Shown here: piece after piece, positions 10,763 to 23,002 of the stretch | Layout: the number at the start of each line of letters is the position of its first letter | Numbering within the stretch: position 1 is the stretch's first letter | NCBI GenBank assembly: GCA_951394405.1 | Contig: OX596335.1 | Coordinates: 1,364,001-1,428,000, forward strand | Length of the DNA stretch: 64,000 nt | DNA from: Coprinellus micaceus | Taxonomy: Eukaryota; Basidiomycota; Agaricomycetes; Agaricales; Psathyrellaceae | Direction of reading: 5' to 3' | Notes under the pieces: model-generated | Database searches by the model: none | What the model saw: only the letters and a program-made list of their open reading frames with translations | What the model was told of the DNA's origin: nothing | Made by a program: the position numbers and the translations under genes

Positions 10763-11162
10763 GTTGCTCGTATTGAATGAGTGGTCGAATGGGCAGCTCG
10801 AGTGAACGAGCTGGCTGATTATACTGGAGTATTAGAGGAGGGGGAGCGGAGGGAGGAAGAAGAAACGGGGAAGGAGCTTAGCCGGGTGCCAGCGTTGTTG
10901 ACCTTGTATCAAATTCACACTCTAGCTCCACTCGTGCCAGAGCAGTGGGCGGGTGATCATCACAACGAAATTAAAAGAGGGTCAGAATCGTGTTCTTAAA
11001 ATAGAGCGCCCGCTGCCAAATCAGGACCGCGTCTCGGTCCAGGGAGCGTGACAAGACTATGTACAGGGAAAACAAGATACGAGTATGTACAGGTAATAGA
11101 TATAGCAAAGATCAGCGTAGCAACTGGGGGTATATAGACGGAGCGGTGCGCAGGCCCATTAT
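10763..11162. other. Intergenic, DPBB gene promoter region
   Basis: No gene seen between two leftward genes. An AT-rich TATAAT-like patch sits near 10816 (minus sense). Confidence 0.4.
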
Positions 11163-12737
11163 TTAATCATCGGCCTTCTCATCAGTGGATTCCTTAGGCT
11201 CGTCACTCTCACTCTCACCCTCCCCGTCCTCTTCCTCCTCTTCCTCATCTCCTCCTTCCTCCTCTTCCTCCTCGTCATCTTCGTCCCTTGGCTGAGCAGG
11301 GTCGAATTCCCTCACCGTGAGAGGCGGTTGGTTGGGAAGGCGCTAAATATTGCAGGTAATCATTGGCTTTGGAATATTGGTCTCGTTGAATGATGATCAC
11401 CTTAAATGCAAACTTGCAGACTTTGTGTCCCTTGGCGTTGAGACCCCTCTCAATCCAAGCCTTAAACAAGAGAAATCAGTACTATCGTCCCCGTAAATAT
11501 TGAAAAGACTAGACCTTCTCCACGACGTAGAGTCCGTCATAGCGATAGCTACGGCCAAATGAGCAGAGGCGTTCAGAGAGCGGCGAAGCAGCTTACCCTT
11601 CGCTTGGACCATACTTGGACCTTAGCTTGTAGCCTCGAATAACGCGGACGGGTTTACGCGTCTGAGAGGATCGCTGTACATAACTGGGTTAGAGCCAGGC
11701 TAAAATGTCAGAGAAAAAAGTGGTGCTCACCAGAAGCATTTGGTTGTTCTACACACAAGGGAGGTGAGTTGTGATAGGGAACATATAGGAAAGGAAGCGA
11801 AGCGTACGTTGTTATCGAAGGTCTGATCAGAACTTTGGGGAGCTGTTCTGAGGTTCTTAGGCGCGTTCTTCGTTCCCTTCAGGTCACGACCACCAGAGCC
11901 CGTGTAGGTGCTATGCGCGAGATGTTGAGTTTTCCAAACGGAGGAGGTAAAAAGAACCGAGTCGTACAATGCGTATCCCAAATCCACGTCGTCGTCGTAC
12001 CCGCCGCTGAGCGCAACACTGTGCGCGCCGTCCTTCTTGCTGCCAGAGATACCGCCAACCCATGGACTGCAGAAGGGACCTTCTTAGCTTGACCATCACC
12101 AGAAAAGAACGCGTAAAGGACGTGACATACGCGTGAATAGCGTCGACGCTGCATCCCGCCCTCGTTTCCCACCATGTCCCAACCGCAATCCCCGGAATGC
12201 TTCCATATACCTTCCTGTATACCGAGAAGCGCTTCAGTATACTTGACCCTTCGCAGCGAAAACCCAATGTACTCACGGGCTATGCTTCCGCTTCATCCCC
12301 GCATCACTTCCCATCTTGCCGTCCGTATTCTTCAGCGTGTAGCTCAACGTCCTTACCTCCGTCTTCAATTCCTTGGTATAGTCAATCTTCTTCCCCGTGT
12401 TCCTCGAGCTGCGCCTCAGTCCCTCCCGGGGAGTGGCATCTTCTACCGTCTTCTTGGAGGCTTTGGCGGGGGGTGGTGAGGCAGAGCCCTCTTCAGCGTC
12501 AGGTTGAAAGTCCTCGGCTTCGACTGACTCTGCCTTGCGCTTTTTCAGCGCATGTGCCCTCTTTCGAGGCTTTTCTTTCTGTTCAAAGGCTGGCTTGTCG
12601 AGGCCAAGCTGCTCGAGGAGTGCCCTGTTCTGCACATGTGAAGTCAGCACGCAACACAGGATAGTGGGGTAATTTCCTAGGCTCACTCGGGCAATGTTGG
12701 CCTCCCTCTCGAGTTCGTATGCCGACAACTTGACCAT
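11163..12737 (-). CDS. SRA-YDG domain protein (UHRF1-like methyl-DNA reader)
   Basis: SRA-YDG domains bind hemimethylated or 5-hydroxymethyl CpG by base flipping. The start at 12737 gives [16 protein letters not shown], then [19 protein letters not shown] basic and acidic linker follows, with [16 protein letters not shown] and [14 protein letters not shown]. The SRA domain begins at [17 protein letters not shown] and continues with the binding-pocket region, [11 protein letters not shown] and [16 protein letters not shown], and later [16 protein letters not shown] with the YDG signature and KVCKFAFKR. The C-terminus is a long run of Asp and Glu ending in STDEKADD. There is no RING, PHD or tandem-Tudor region, so this is a minimal reader rather than a full UHRF1. 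The gene has many short introns. A minus-strand ATG at 12921 opens an overlapping upstream frame. Confidence 0.9.
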
Positions 12738-13093
12738 CCTGAAGGTGTGGGCGTTCAGAGACGTGGACGTCGATCAAGAGCGAGTTGGGAGTTGAAGACG
12801 CGCCACTCGCCAGCGGGATGCCTCCACGTGAATCGTGCGTGATCGTTGCCACCTCAAGGCCCCTGTGGCGCCGGTGTTTGGCGCCCAGCGCAAAAGCCAG
12901 GACTGAGAACGTGGTATCCATTTCAGCAAAATTAATGACCGTCCGGTAATAAATACAACGAGAAAGATATGTTTGTGTTCCGGTGACTCCGAAGACGAAA
13001 TCTATTATAGGGAGAGAGGATCTGGATGAGCCAGGGTGAATGGCACACGGGTATGTATTCGATCGACTTCAGGAAACGGAGGAGGTACGCCGT
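12738..13093. other. Intergenic, SRA gene promoter region
   Basis: It contains an out-of-frame ATG at 12921 whose frame overlaps the SRA start. No other gene seen. Confidence 0.4.
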
Positions 13094-14306
13094 TTACTTA
13101 ATCTTCTTCAGCTGTGGGGAGAGGAAACAGTCAGTTTTGGCAAGGGAGAGGAACAAGGGTACATAACGCACCCTCTCAGTGTTCCTGAAGATGCGGTTGT
13201 CAAGGCCAACAGTCTTGCCCTCGATACGAGTGATACGCTCGTTTTGCGAGTCAAGCTCCTGGCCCATCGTCATACCGAGGGCCTTGAGCCGCTTCACTGC
13301 ATCCCCGACCTCATCCAAGTTATCATCCAACTCGTCCTCCAGTTCATCATCCGAAGCCGTAGCCTCGAACTGGAACCGCTTACGCTGATCCTTCCTCTGG
13401 TTGAGCTGTTCCGCAGTCCTCATGCGACGACCACCGATCAGGTCATCGTCGTCGCCACCATACGTAGTTGCCTTGCCGAGACGGTTCTGAGTTTCACGGA
13501 TATCCATCATGGCCTTCTCGCGCTCATCGCGGTCGTCGTCGTAGCGAGCTTGAATCTTTGACTCCTGGGCGGCACGCTTGGCGTCTTTGTTCCAGGTAAT
13601 GACGGGTCGGAAGATAGACTTGTTAAGCTGCTTCAGCTCATCAGTTTTATCTTCGGCGCGCAGAGAATGACCCTTGGAGACGTCGAGATGGCGCTCTGTA
13701 TTGGCGAGCTTCTCTGCGAATATTATGAGAGCCGAATTAGACTTCATGAAGACGATACGCACCTGACTGATCTCCCAGTCGACCAAGGGTATTCCGAGCG
13801 GTCTCCTCAGCCTCTCTTGCCAACCTCAAGGCATTCCTCGTGGATGCAACACTCTCCTGCTTCACAAACCTCGTCTGGGTCTTGATCCCCTCCAGATCCT
13901 CCTCCGTTTCCTGCCCTGGAGGGTTCCCCGTGTTGATGTCAGGGCCATCGAAGAATCTGCCAGAACCTGCGCCCTGCTTGGGCTGGTACCCAGCGAACAA
14001 CTCGTTGCGATCCTGGTTTGCCTCACCGCCCCCCATTGCACCGCGCGAGTACGGATCGCCAATTCCTCGGTTCCTGCCGTACTTGTCCCCAAAAGCGTTC
14101 TGGTCGAGCTCATAGTTGGGTTGCTGCTGCTGCTGCGATCCACCGTTCACTCTCTGGTTGTAGGCAACGCTGTCATAGAGACCGCCGTCACGGCTGGGGA
14201 CGTATGTCTGAGGGGTAGAACGTGGTGCCGACGGGGGCGCAGGCGAGTACGAAGGCTGCTCGACAGGGGGTATAGCATTCTTGTCTTTCTTCTTGAACCA
14301 GCTCAT
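13094..14306 (-). CDS. SEC9: SNAP-25-type SNARE (Sec9-like)
   Basis: This is the Qbc SNARE that, with a syntaxin (Sso) and a v-SNARE (Snc), drives fusion of secretory vesicles with the plasma membrane. The start at 14306 gives [15 protein letters not shown] Pro/Gln/Tyr-rich tail of about 130 residues is followed by the first SNARE helix ([19 protein letters not shown], then [17 protein letters not shown] and [12 protein letters not shown]). The second SNARE helix comes after the linker, from [19 protein letters not shown] through [19 protein letters not shown] to [14 protein letters not shown]. There is no membrane anchor or cysteine cluster, as is usual for fungal Sec9. Three exons were joined. 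The gene looks intact. Confidence 0.93.
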
Positions 14307-15279
14307 GGTGGCGTCAGAGGGAGGGTGTGCTGGCAGTTGGGGAGAGAGACAAAAGTAGGGGAAACGAGGCTGTAGCGCCGGCTAATTTATAGGTCCCGCA
14401 CGTGACAGTGCCAGCCTCACAGCTTCACTTTGGCAGTGGCAGTGGGCCGATGCGCAGCACGGCGGTACGAGCCTTTACATCTTTAAATCGGAATTGTATA
14501 AATCTATACACTTGCCTTACTGCTACAAAATTGGTTCGTGGTGTTATTCTCAGCGCCTCAGCACACCGCACCGACGTTTTATTGACGTGCAACACGTGTA
14601 AGTGTAGGCTCCACACCGCATTGCAAGGCAGATGCCCTATGCGATGAGTATCAGAGAGCAGGTTGGCACTGGCAGCGTCACTCACTGCTCGGGAGCGCGT
14701 TCTGATCACCACACCCTGTGAGCACACGGGAAGGTGAGTCAAACATGCCTTGACCCACCAAACGCATGTTGACTTCGCGATATAAGCAACAAAGCAGTTC
14801 AAACGGTGAACCATCGTAACATGTACATACTATGAATAATGAGAAGGTGGGACGGGGATCATGAAGGAGAAATGAGCTTTATGGAGCTTCGATGGAAGCG
14901 GTCCGTGCCTACATGCAAAGGGGAGCGCCTATCAGAAAGGTCGGGAAATACTAGCGTGAATACTACTTTCCGGCATTCAAATACGAGACGTATACATACC
15001 ATCGCAGTGTTGAAAGGAAGGGCGGCCGAAGAAATAGGCGCTCCCAAGAACTCGTGGGTTGGGCGAGGCAAGTTGCCAAATGGGACTGTTCAATTTCTTG
15101 GCGTTCTTGGCCAGGGGGAAAGCTGGGGGTTAAAGAAACGAGCTTTACTTACGTAAAGACTCGTAAAGCGCAGCTTTGCAGGGCCTTTGGTAACACTCGC
15201 AGCAGGAAAGTCAAATCAACATAAGTACGAGTTGAAACGGTCAGGATGCAGTGATCTATCCAAGAGCTACTACAACTTT
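14307..15279. other. Intergenic, SEC9 promoter and MPP10 3' flank
   Basis: About 0.97 kb without a recognisable coding or RNA gene. Both flanking genes run leftward. Confidence 0.4.
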
Positions 15280-17630
15280 TCATGACGCTTTCTTGGGCAG
15301 CTTTCCCCGCACCTTCAAGTCCCTCGCCGCCTTCCCAACCACTGTGACACCCTTGCCATGCTTCACTATACTCTCCAAAGCAGCCTGCTTCTGCTTCTTG
15401 ACGCTTCCGGGGTTCCTCGACCGCGCGACCTTGTCGACAGTCTTGTCCAGCATGTCCCGCTGCTTGCGTTTGGCTTTCCTGTCCTTCGCACGTTGTGCCC
15501 GCTTCTCAGCAGGCGTGAGTTCAGTTTGGGCACGAGGTTGCGATGATTCTGCAGCGAAGACTTCTTCGGGTGCAAGCATGGACGCGGCAGACCTGGTAGT
15601 AGGCAGAGCCGACTCCATAGTCGCTGTTGAGACGTTCGAGATGGACGAAATGAGGGACTTGGGCTGCGACAAGGTTCAGCAAAGGGAGTAGGAAATGTGC
15701 CAGGCAAGAAAGACTGACCTGCTTAGGTACGTAGTGAGCATTGCTCAACGCGTCGAGCTTGTTGCAAATGCTGTCCCATTGCTCCTCAATCTCGTCGTGC
15801 TCCTTCTTGAGCTTGCCATCCCGGTCTTCAATGGCGGGCCCGTCGCCCTGAGCAGACATGTAGTCGTTCTCATAGATTTGAGCCAACGACTGCTGGGATT
15901 TGGAGTCGTTCAACTCAAGGAATCGAGATGGGAGGAAGGGTTTATCGTCGACAGCCCGGATTCGCACAACGTCGTCATACCGGTTCTCGAGGATGCGGGC
16001 CTTGATGAGCACTTCTAGTGAGTGGACGGCCTCCTCTGTGATGACCGGGGTGGGCTTCATCGCGCGCTCAAACTCGAGGTCCTCCTCTAACAGCGAGTTC
16101 TGTGGCCTGGCGCGTGCGTCTGCCTCACCCATCAGCGTCCAGCTCTTCTGACCAACGTTCTCCAGCTCAAGTTCTGAAATCTGGTCCTTGAGCTCAGTCA
16201 TACGCCTCTGGTGAGTCGTCATGTCTGTAAGAGAGATGTCAAATATGTACTAGAACGTGATGAACGAATGTACCTTTCACAGATTCGTCCAGTTCGTCGT
16301 CGTCTGCTAGTAGGTCGTCCTTCAGCCGTTGAATCGTTTCGCGGTGTGCGTCGCCTTCGTCCTCCGAGTCTTCAAAGTCCCGCGAACCTGTTTCCTCCTC
16401 GCCTGACTCATCGTCCTCGTCTCCAAACTCTTCATCTTCCTCAGAGTCGGAAGCATCCTCTTCGGTGATAATCTCCCCATAGCCGTCGTCGTCATCGTTG
16501 AGAGACCTCCCATTACCGACAGCCTTGATCTTCTTGACACGAACCTCATCGTGGAAACGAACGCCTTTAGAGGACCCCGCCTCGGAAGCCTTTGACTTTT
16601 TCGGTGGTGGTGCAGCCCTCTTGGGTGCCTCGAAGAAGTCGGCATAGAATAACTCTGTTAGGCCTTAGTATCAAGAACCTGAAATGAGCGGGGCCACCCA
16701 CCTTTCTCCTCCGCTTCCGTGTCCTCCTCCCCACCATCCACAGGGGCAAAGAGGTCAATTTCGTTGTCAAAGTCTTCCTCTTCGGAGTCATCTCCAGCGG
16801 CGAGGTGGCCTCGGGAACTCGACCTGGCCTCCATTTTCTCGATCTCCGCCTTGAACGAGTTGAGACTGAAGAAACCGTCGTCGAGCTCTGAAGTTGGGCC
16901 TTTCCCCTTCTTGCGCCTCCGGGGTATGATCTGCGTCGAAGCCTCCTCCTCTTCGCTTGAGCTTTCTTCACCCTCGTCCGAGCGATCGTCCAACTCCATC
17001 ACACCGTCCTCCTCTTCAAAGTCCATGCCTTCTTCGTCCTCGTCGTCCTCGTCTTCTTCTTCGCTGTCCTCTTCCTCTTCACTATCCACTTCTGAATCTG
17101 AGTCGTCCTCGTCGTCAAACTCAAAGCCCTCCTCCCGCATCGCCTTTGCGAACTGGACCTCTTCATCCCCCACATCCTCCTCTTCTGGCAACTCGCTTTC
17201 CAGCACTACGTCCAAGACTTCACACATATGCTTTGTCCGTATATCAAGTTGAGCCCAAATTTGCTCTTCATCAAGGTTTTCCGTAAAGAGCGAGGTGAGC
17301 GGTGTTGGTTTGAAGAGGGAGTTAGATGGAGGAGGGATGTCCTGTCTCGATGCATTGCGCGCCTGCGACCGCGTTTGAGGGGCTTGTGAGGGTGTTATCG
17401 AGGAAATGAGCTCGTTTACATGTTTCAAAGAGCCCTCCTCCGATTTCAAAGCTGAAATGTGGTCAGCAGGTGCGATACAAGACGTACGATAACTTACAAA
17501 GGTCGAAGATGAACTTCGCCGCTCCGAGAGCAGCGTTTTGTATTTCTTGGCTGCCTGAAGCGAGTTGCTCCGGCCGCTCAACGGCCTTTGTGAGGCTTGA
17601 GACCTCGGGAATGATTAGCACAGTGGCCAT
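15280..17630 (-). CDS. MPP10: U3 snoRNP protein Mpp10
   Basis: Mpp10 is a component of the small-subunit processome needed for 18S rRNA maturation in the nucleolus, working with Imp3 and Imp4. The true start is at 17630 (MATVLIIPEVSSLTKAVERP), upstream of the larger open frame; it runs through GAAKFIFDL into the first intron. The N-terminal half has LTSLFTENLDEEQIWAQLD, followed by a very long acidic region (about 16960-17160) of mixed Glu, Asp and Ser. The second half has DNEIDLFAPVD, MATSPS-type spacers and conserved blocks such as RIRAVDDKPFLPSRFLELNDSK, SLAQIYENDYMSAQ and DKLDALSNAHYVPKQ. The C-terminus is the basic coiled RAKDRKAKRKQRDMLDKTV and ends in GKLPKKAS. Several short introns. 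Family and order of motifs are unambiguous. Confidence 0.94.
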
Positions 17631-18456
17631 CTGGTGAACGGAAGCAAGAAGATGCTGGGCTTAGTCGAAATTTCCTTGTGATGTCCGCGTATTGGCTTGT
17701 TTGTCCAACCTTCCCGTTTTGGCTGGTCACCCATCCAATGGTTCTTACCTCCCACCGGCATTCTCAACAAGGCCACCACTCAACCAAAGGCTTTCCAGAG
17801 TTATAAGAGCTACGTTCCACGACTTGTATATCGCAATCATCCGACCCTGCGGCATGAAAGGCGAGATCGATTCACTCCAGTGTGGCCCTGTCGATCCTGA
17901 AACGACGTCCACCGCCAACGGCCCGACATTCATGGTTTCCTCGACGCCCACTTAGTAGGACTGCTGCATCACATCCTTGAACATCTCCAGGATACTCTCA
18001 CCGCCATTGCTCGTCCGGCCCTTTCCAAGACGGTGACTGATTACCACGCCTACCAGGGCGAACCCTACTCCTGTCACTTAAACCCGAACGTCAATCTTTT
18101 TCTCCTATGCTTCTCGTCATACCCCGCCGAAATACAACAGCGCCCACGCGCCAAGTTTTACAGTACAAACCCGCTCCATTCTCTCGCTAATCGAGAACAA
18201 TTGAAGAACAACAACTCTATTGTTACGTCAACAGTGGACCTCGCAACCACTTTGTGCACCCTGAGAGTGGGCTCCGTCTCGCGCTGTTCTCGCATTGCCC
18301 GACCACCCTCGATTCTAATATATAATAGCATGATAGCGCCCCGCAACTTCCATCGCTTGATTGCGCACCGTTCTTTCCTTTCTTTTCACCCAGGGCCGCT
18401 AGACGTGCCCCTTCTTTCGACGACTTTCCTACTTCATTCTATTCACGATCTTCACC
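17631..18456. other. Divergent intergenic region with a weak coding-like stretch
   Basis: It lies between the divergent MPP10 and Sur7-like genes. The plus strand at about 17690-18080 has broken frames that look partly protein-like, but no start, splice pattern or family could be assigned. Confidence 0.35.
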
Positions 18457-19316
18457 ATGATTGCAGGCATCTCCAAGACCATCACTCTCTATCTTGCGCC
18501 TTTGCTCGCCCTCACGGCGACGATCCTTTCTCTTTTGGCCTTTTTGGCTCCGACACTCCTTCTCCATAGCGAGGTTGCGCTGCTGATCGTGTCTCCGTCA
18601 ACGGAGCTCACACAAACCGGCACAAGTCAGTCCGTTGATGGCCCTAGTGTGTTTCTGGGTGTCCTTGGTACGTTCACGAGGATTCATCCTTGCTCTCATC
18701 TGACATCGGTTTTAGGTGCATGCACTCGTCCCAAGAATGAGGAGCCGCTTAACTGCACCCTCCCAGCCTTCTCTTCCACCTACGACCTCAAAGTGCTCCC
18801 AAACAACGCACCCAGCCTACTCCTCTCCGCACCCTCAGCGGCCACCCCAGTATTCATCGCGATCGCCCTCGCTCTATCTGTGTTCTTCCTGTTCAGCTTC
18901 ACCCTCATCAACTTTCGAGAAAAGATGCCCGGGAAGATGGGCGTAGTCTTCGATAAGCCAGCAGTCCAGCGCGGATCCGCTTTGGTTGGGTTCTTCGGCT
19001 TCATGATTGGTGTGTAGCTTACTATCACTGTGGGTCAGGGTCCTAACCATTGAGCAGGCATGACCGCATTCCTTGTCCTTCGCATGTGGTTCGGGAAAGC
19101 TGTCCAAGACTTCAATGCCATGATCGCCTCCCAAGGAACGCAGGGTCCCAAGCTCATCGCTCAGACTGGAAACGCATTTACGAGTATGTGGCCTGAAGTT
19201 AGCTCACTGTTATCACGCTTAACACACGTTCAGTGGTCTGGGTCGCCTACGCCTTCTCGGCCGTTCCCATTATCATTTCCCTCACGAAACTGAACGTCAA
19301 GATGACGAAGGCGTAA
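18457..19316 (+). CDS. Sur7/PalI-like four-helix membrane protein
   Basis: This is a predicted plasma-membrane protein of the Sur7/PalI (claudin-like) type, which organise eisosomes, sense pH or shape the cortex. The start at 18457 gives MIAGISKTITLYLAPLLAL, the first helix. An extracellular loop follows, with LGACTRPKNEEPLNC holding two cysteines of the kind that form the loop disulphide. Helix 2 is FIAIALALSVFFLFSFTLI, helix 3 is GSALVGFFGFMIGMTAFLVL and helix 4 is the VWVAYAFSAVPIIISL stretch, ending in NVKMTKA. Three introns were joined in frame. Length (about 220 residues) fits. Substrate or partner cannot be told. Confidence 0.8.
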
Positions 19317-19869
19317 AGGGATCGTCTTCAAGGTTACGGACCCGGGCTTCCTATAATGGGCACTCTGAGCTAATACTTATTCGTACTAATGCCTACACTA
19401 CGCTCTGGATAATAGTTAATACGACGACTGGTTGGAGGAGTGCCATGACAAACCTTGGCAACTACGGCAGTAGCAACAGGGGGATCTCGCCTGAGATGGG
19501 GCCAGTAGGTGAGTATTGGCATATCCTGATGCATTGCCAATTGCAGTTCCTCACCCTCCGTGAAACCAGGGGTGTGTCTGAGTAGGCGACAGAGCGCCCT
19601 TATTCGGCATACGACGAACCGAAGTTGGCTGCGAGTAGCCTCCCGCTGAAATCAGACGGTTGACACATCCATGCAATCCGTCCCTGTCCCAAACTCGCGA
19701 TCTCGGGCTTTTAATCAGTCCCAATCCTGGCGTCCTGCTGGCATATCTGGTTTCACCCAGGCAGTGGGCAAAACCCCTCTCTCACAACCAAGGCTTCATT
19801 TCCCCGTCCATTATCCGAAATCGTATAAATACGGGTGCCCAGGAGATCTGCAGACCACCTCAGTCTCTC
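19317..19869. other. Intergenic, PL8 promoter region
   Basis: No gene recognised; it contains the TATA box of the PL8 gene at its right end. Confidence 0.5.
19824..19830 (+). promoter_or_regulatory. TATA box of the PL8 lyase gene
   Basis: A perfect TATAAAT lies 46 nt before the ATG at 19870, leaving room for only a very short leader. Confidence 0.55.
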
Positions 19870-22800
19870 ATGCCCTCATCTCGCACCCCGCCCTCTGGCC
19901 GTGCGGCTCTCACACTCTTTTTACTGCATACGTGCTTGTCGCTCCTTTTCTTTTCGCCTACCTCTGCCAGTGCATCCCAGCTCCACCGACGCCATCACTA
20001 CTCTACCGTTCACCCCTACCCTCGACAGAATGGCGACGACACGGCTGACCAGATGGCCACCATCTACAATAGGAGGGTGGCTAGCATCCTCGACGACCTG
20101 CCGAGTCCGAAAGGCATCCCAACGTGGTAAATCTGGAAGCGAACTGGTTTGGTCCGCCAGTCAAATTCACGCATCCTCGCAGGCTGAGCTCTTTGACCGA
20201 GGATGGCCAATGGCCACATTCTGAAGTCGACCTGACCACTGGGTGTGAGGCCAGGCGTGCCAATTGGCCAGCGCAAGAGCACTGGCGGCGCATTGGTCAG
20301 TGCCGGGTTGTTTCGCTCTAGAAGGCAGCGGCTAACACGACAGATGGTCTGGATCTTTTAGTTGTTATGGCTGGAGTTTGGCACGGAGGCCTTGCTGACT
20401 CTGAACAATGGTATCAAAGCGCAAGTTTGTTAAATGCGACCAGGAAAGCCATGAGCTATTGGTTCGGTAGGGACTTCAAGAACGATGCGTGCCTCGATAG
20501 TGGGGGGAAAGCTGCGTGCCCGTGTGATAATCCTGATAACAGCCTCTGGTAAGCACATACGTTGAAAATCGGAAAGCAAAATAAAGCGCTGATTAGGGGA
20601 GCAGGAACACCAATTGGTACTCCAATGTGAACAGCCAATTAGTGCCTTGGAATGTTGGGAGTACTCACAATACTTCCCATCCATCTTAGGTTATCCTTAT
20701 TCCCGAGCTCGTCGGCCAGACCTGCCTGCTGCTCAACTCTACCCTCACCCCAGACGAGCTCTCAAACTGCGGTCACATAACCACCCGAGGCTACTCCCCC
20801 TTCTATCGGTCTAAGCGCCCAGGCTTCCTTGCGGGTGCTAATGTCCTCGACATCGGCAGAATCGGGGTCGATGCAGCGCTGATAACCGCGAACTACACAC
20901 TGCTTGTGGACGCGTATCAGAACATCCACAACGAGCTTACGATTAAGAATGAGGTGAAAGCGGATGGGATTCGGCCTGATGGCTCCTTCGGTAAGCGCTC
21001 GTATTGTGGGTCCATGTGTACGGATGGATATTGACCGCCTCCACAGGTCAGCACCTCGGTGTTCTGTATAACGGCAACTACGGTAAGAATTTATGCTACG
21101 CAGTAATGATTCGGTGTTGCTGACCGTACGGTGGTACCCCTTAGGCAAAGACTAGTGAGTATTAACCCTTCGGCACTGGCCTCGGGCCCTGATCGAGGTT
21201 ATGTTACAGTTCGAACGCCGTGATCGACCTCGAAATCGCAGCGGCTGGGACGCAGTTAGAAGCATCTGCGAATTCGAAGGGCGCGCTAGAAACACTTTTT
21301 GAAGGCAACAAATGGATGATCATTGCGAACACCCTGACTGGGGTCCTTCACTGGGATCTGGTGCGTGCACCTTTTGACGGTGAATCACTCGAATACTGAA
21401 CGAACTCAGTCTGCCATCGGAAGAATGATTACATTCCCTGTTGCAGATAACCAGTAAGGGTGCCCTCCGGATTTCAGTGGTCACTTTCTCACAGAGCGTT
21501 ATCGCAGGGCCAGCGCCAACCTCAGGACCAACTTGACGACCGTCTTGACTTTGGGCAACTTGTGGTCTTCTGAGGCCCTCCAAAGCTATGTCTACGATCT
21601 TCAAGGCAACCAAGGGACCGCCAATGCTGGAAACAAACACGGAAACAAGTTATTTTTCGCGAACGATTACATGGTCGGTCGCCATTTCATTTTCTCCAAG
21701 AGATTTAACAAACGACTCATGGAAATCAAACAAGGTCCACCGTGGTTCTAACTACGTCTCGACTTTGAAAATGTTCTCGAGCCGGACTCTCAACACGGAA
21801 TGCGTGAATTCCCAAAACGTGTGCCCTACGCTGTGACCAGGATATCTCCTGTCCTGACTATCTTTTTAGACCAAGGGATTCCACCTCGGCTCAGGAACGC
21901 AATACACCTACGTGACGGGCGGCGAATACGAAGACATCGCCGCCGCCTGGGACTGGAACCTGATCCCTGGCATAACCACCGACTACCAAAACACTCCTCT
22001 CTCCTGCAATGACACCGAACAAACCGGCCTCGAGTCTTTCGTTGGCGGCGTCTCTGACGGACAGTCAGGCATCTCCGTCATGCGCTTCACCAATCCCATC
22101 ACGAAAGCCCTCTCATACCAGAAAGCCTGGTTCTTCACAAAGTCTGGACTTGAGCACGTCATGGTGAACATCCTCAACTCCACATCCGATAAGCCAGTCT
22201 ACACGGTCTTGGATCAAAAGCGGAGCTTGGGCGACACAAAAGCACAGGGAGCGCTCGCGACCAAGACCGACTCCAGCTGGATATATACCCGCCCAGACTC
22301 CCTCTGGCACGCGAATGTTGGATACACTTTCCCCTCGAACACCCGCGCGACTCTCAACTTGAGGAAAGGCGAGGCCACCGGCAACTGGTTGGACATCGGA
22401 ACATCGACCCAACCTCCGACCACCGTCGACTTGTGGGCTGCCTGGCTCGACCACAGTGGAACCCTCGACTCACCAGTAGAATACACCGCCTGGCCTGGAA
22501 TTGGTTACTCGGACTTCCAGCGCAAGCGAAACCGAAGCCCAATAAAAACCGTCGCCAATACCAGGGACGCATCGGCCATCTACGAACGGGACGGGGGTCG
22601 TTTGATGCTGGTAGTTTGGAACGCGCAAGGTGGTTCAGTCACCTTCCGCGACTTTTCCTTCCAGCTCCCGCCCCAAGCACCTTTGACCATCTTAACCACT
22701 GTGGCGGTGACACTCATTATCTCGTTGGAGGACGGCAGCGTGGTCGCGTCGGATCCATCGCAAACGCTTGGCAGCACAGTTGTTACATTCAAACTCGGAC

Positions 22801-22904
22801 CAGGTCGAGCTCCCAAGTTTTGGAAGGGCGACCGTACGAAGACCCTGAGCTTGACGTTCCCCAAGGGGGGCAGAGCGGGAAGTAGCGTAGCCACTAATTT
22901 GTAG
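19870..22904 (+). CDS. Secreted polysaccharide lyase family 8
   Basis: PL8 enzymes cleave uronic-acid polysaccharides (hyaluronan, chondroitin, xanthan and related polymers) by beta-elimination. The start at 19870 gives a signal peptide (FLLHTCLSLLFFSPTSASA). Exon joins give TWLSSLTEDGQWP, GCEARRANWPAQEHWRRID and the alpha-toroid part MAGVWHGGLADSEQWYQS. They continue through VILIPELVGQTCLLLNSTL and ADGIRPDGSFGQHLGVLYNGNYG, whose His and Tyr lie at the catalytic positions. The C-terminal beta-sandwich half includes YVTGGEYEDIAAAWDWNLIPG, SGISVMRFTNP and SLWHANVGYTFPS. About ten introns. The protein ends at SSVATNL. Length is normal (about 800 residues) and no break was found. The true substrate is unknown. 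It stands alone, with no sugar transporter or other CAZyme beside it. Confidence 0.9.
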
Positions 22905-23002
22905 CATTAGCTTCCACTTTAATGTTCACGCGTGGTATTCCCAAGGAGAAAATGACCGATGTCATTGGCGGTGGCCTAGCGTAGATAATACAAAGAGGGG
23001 AA

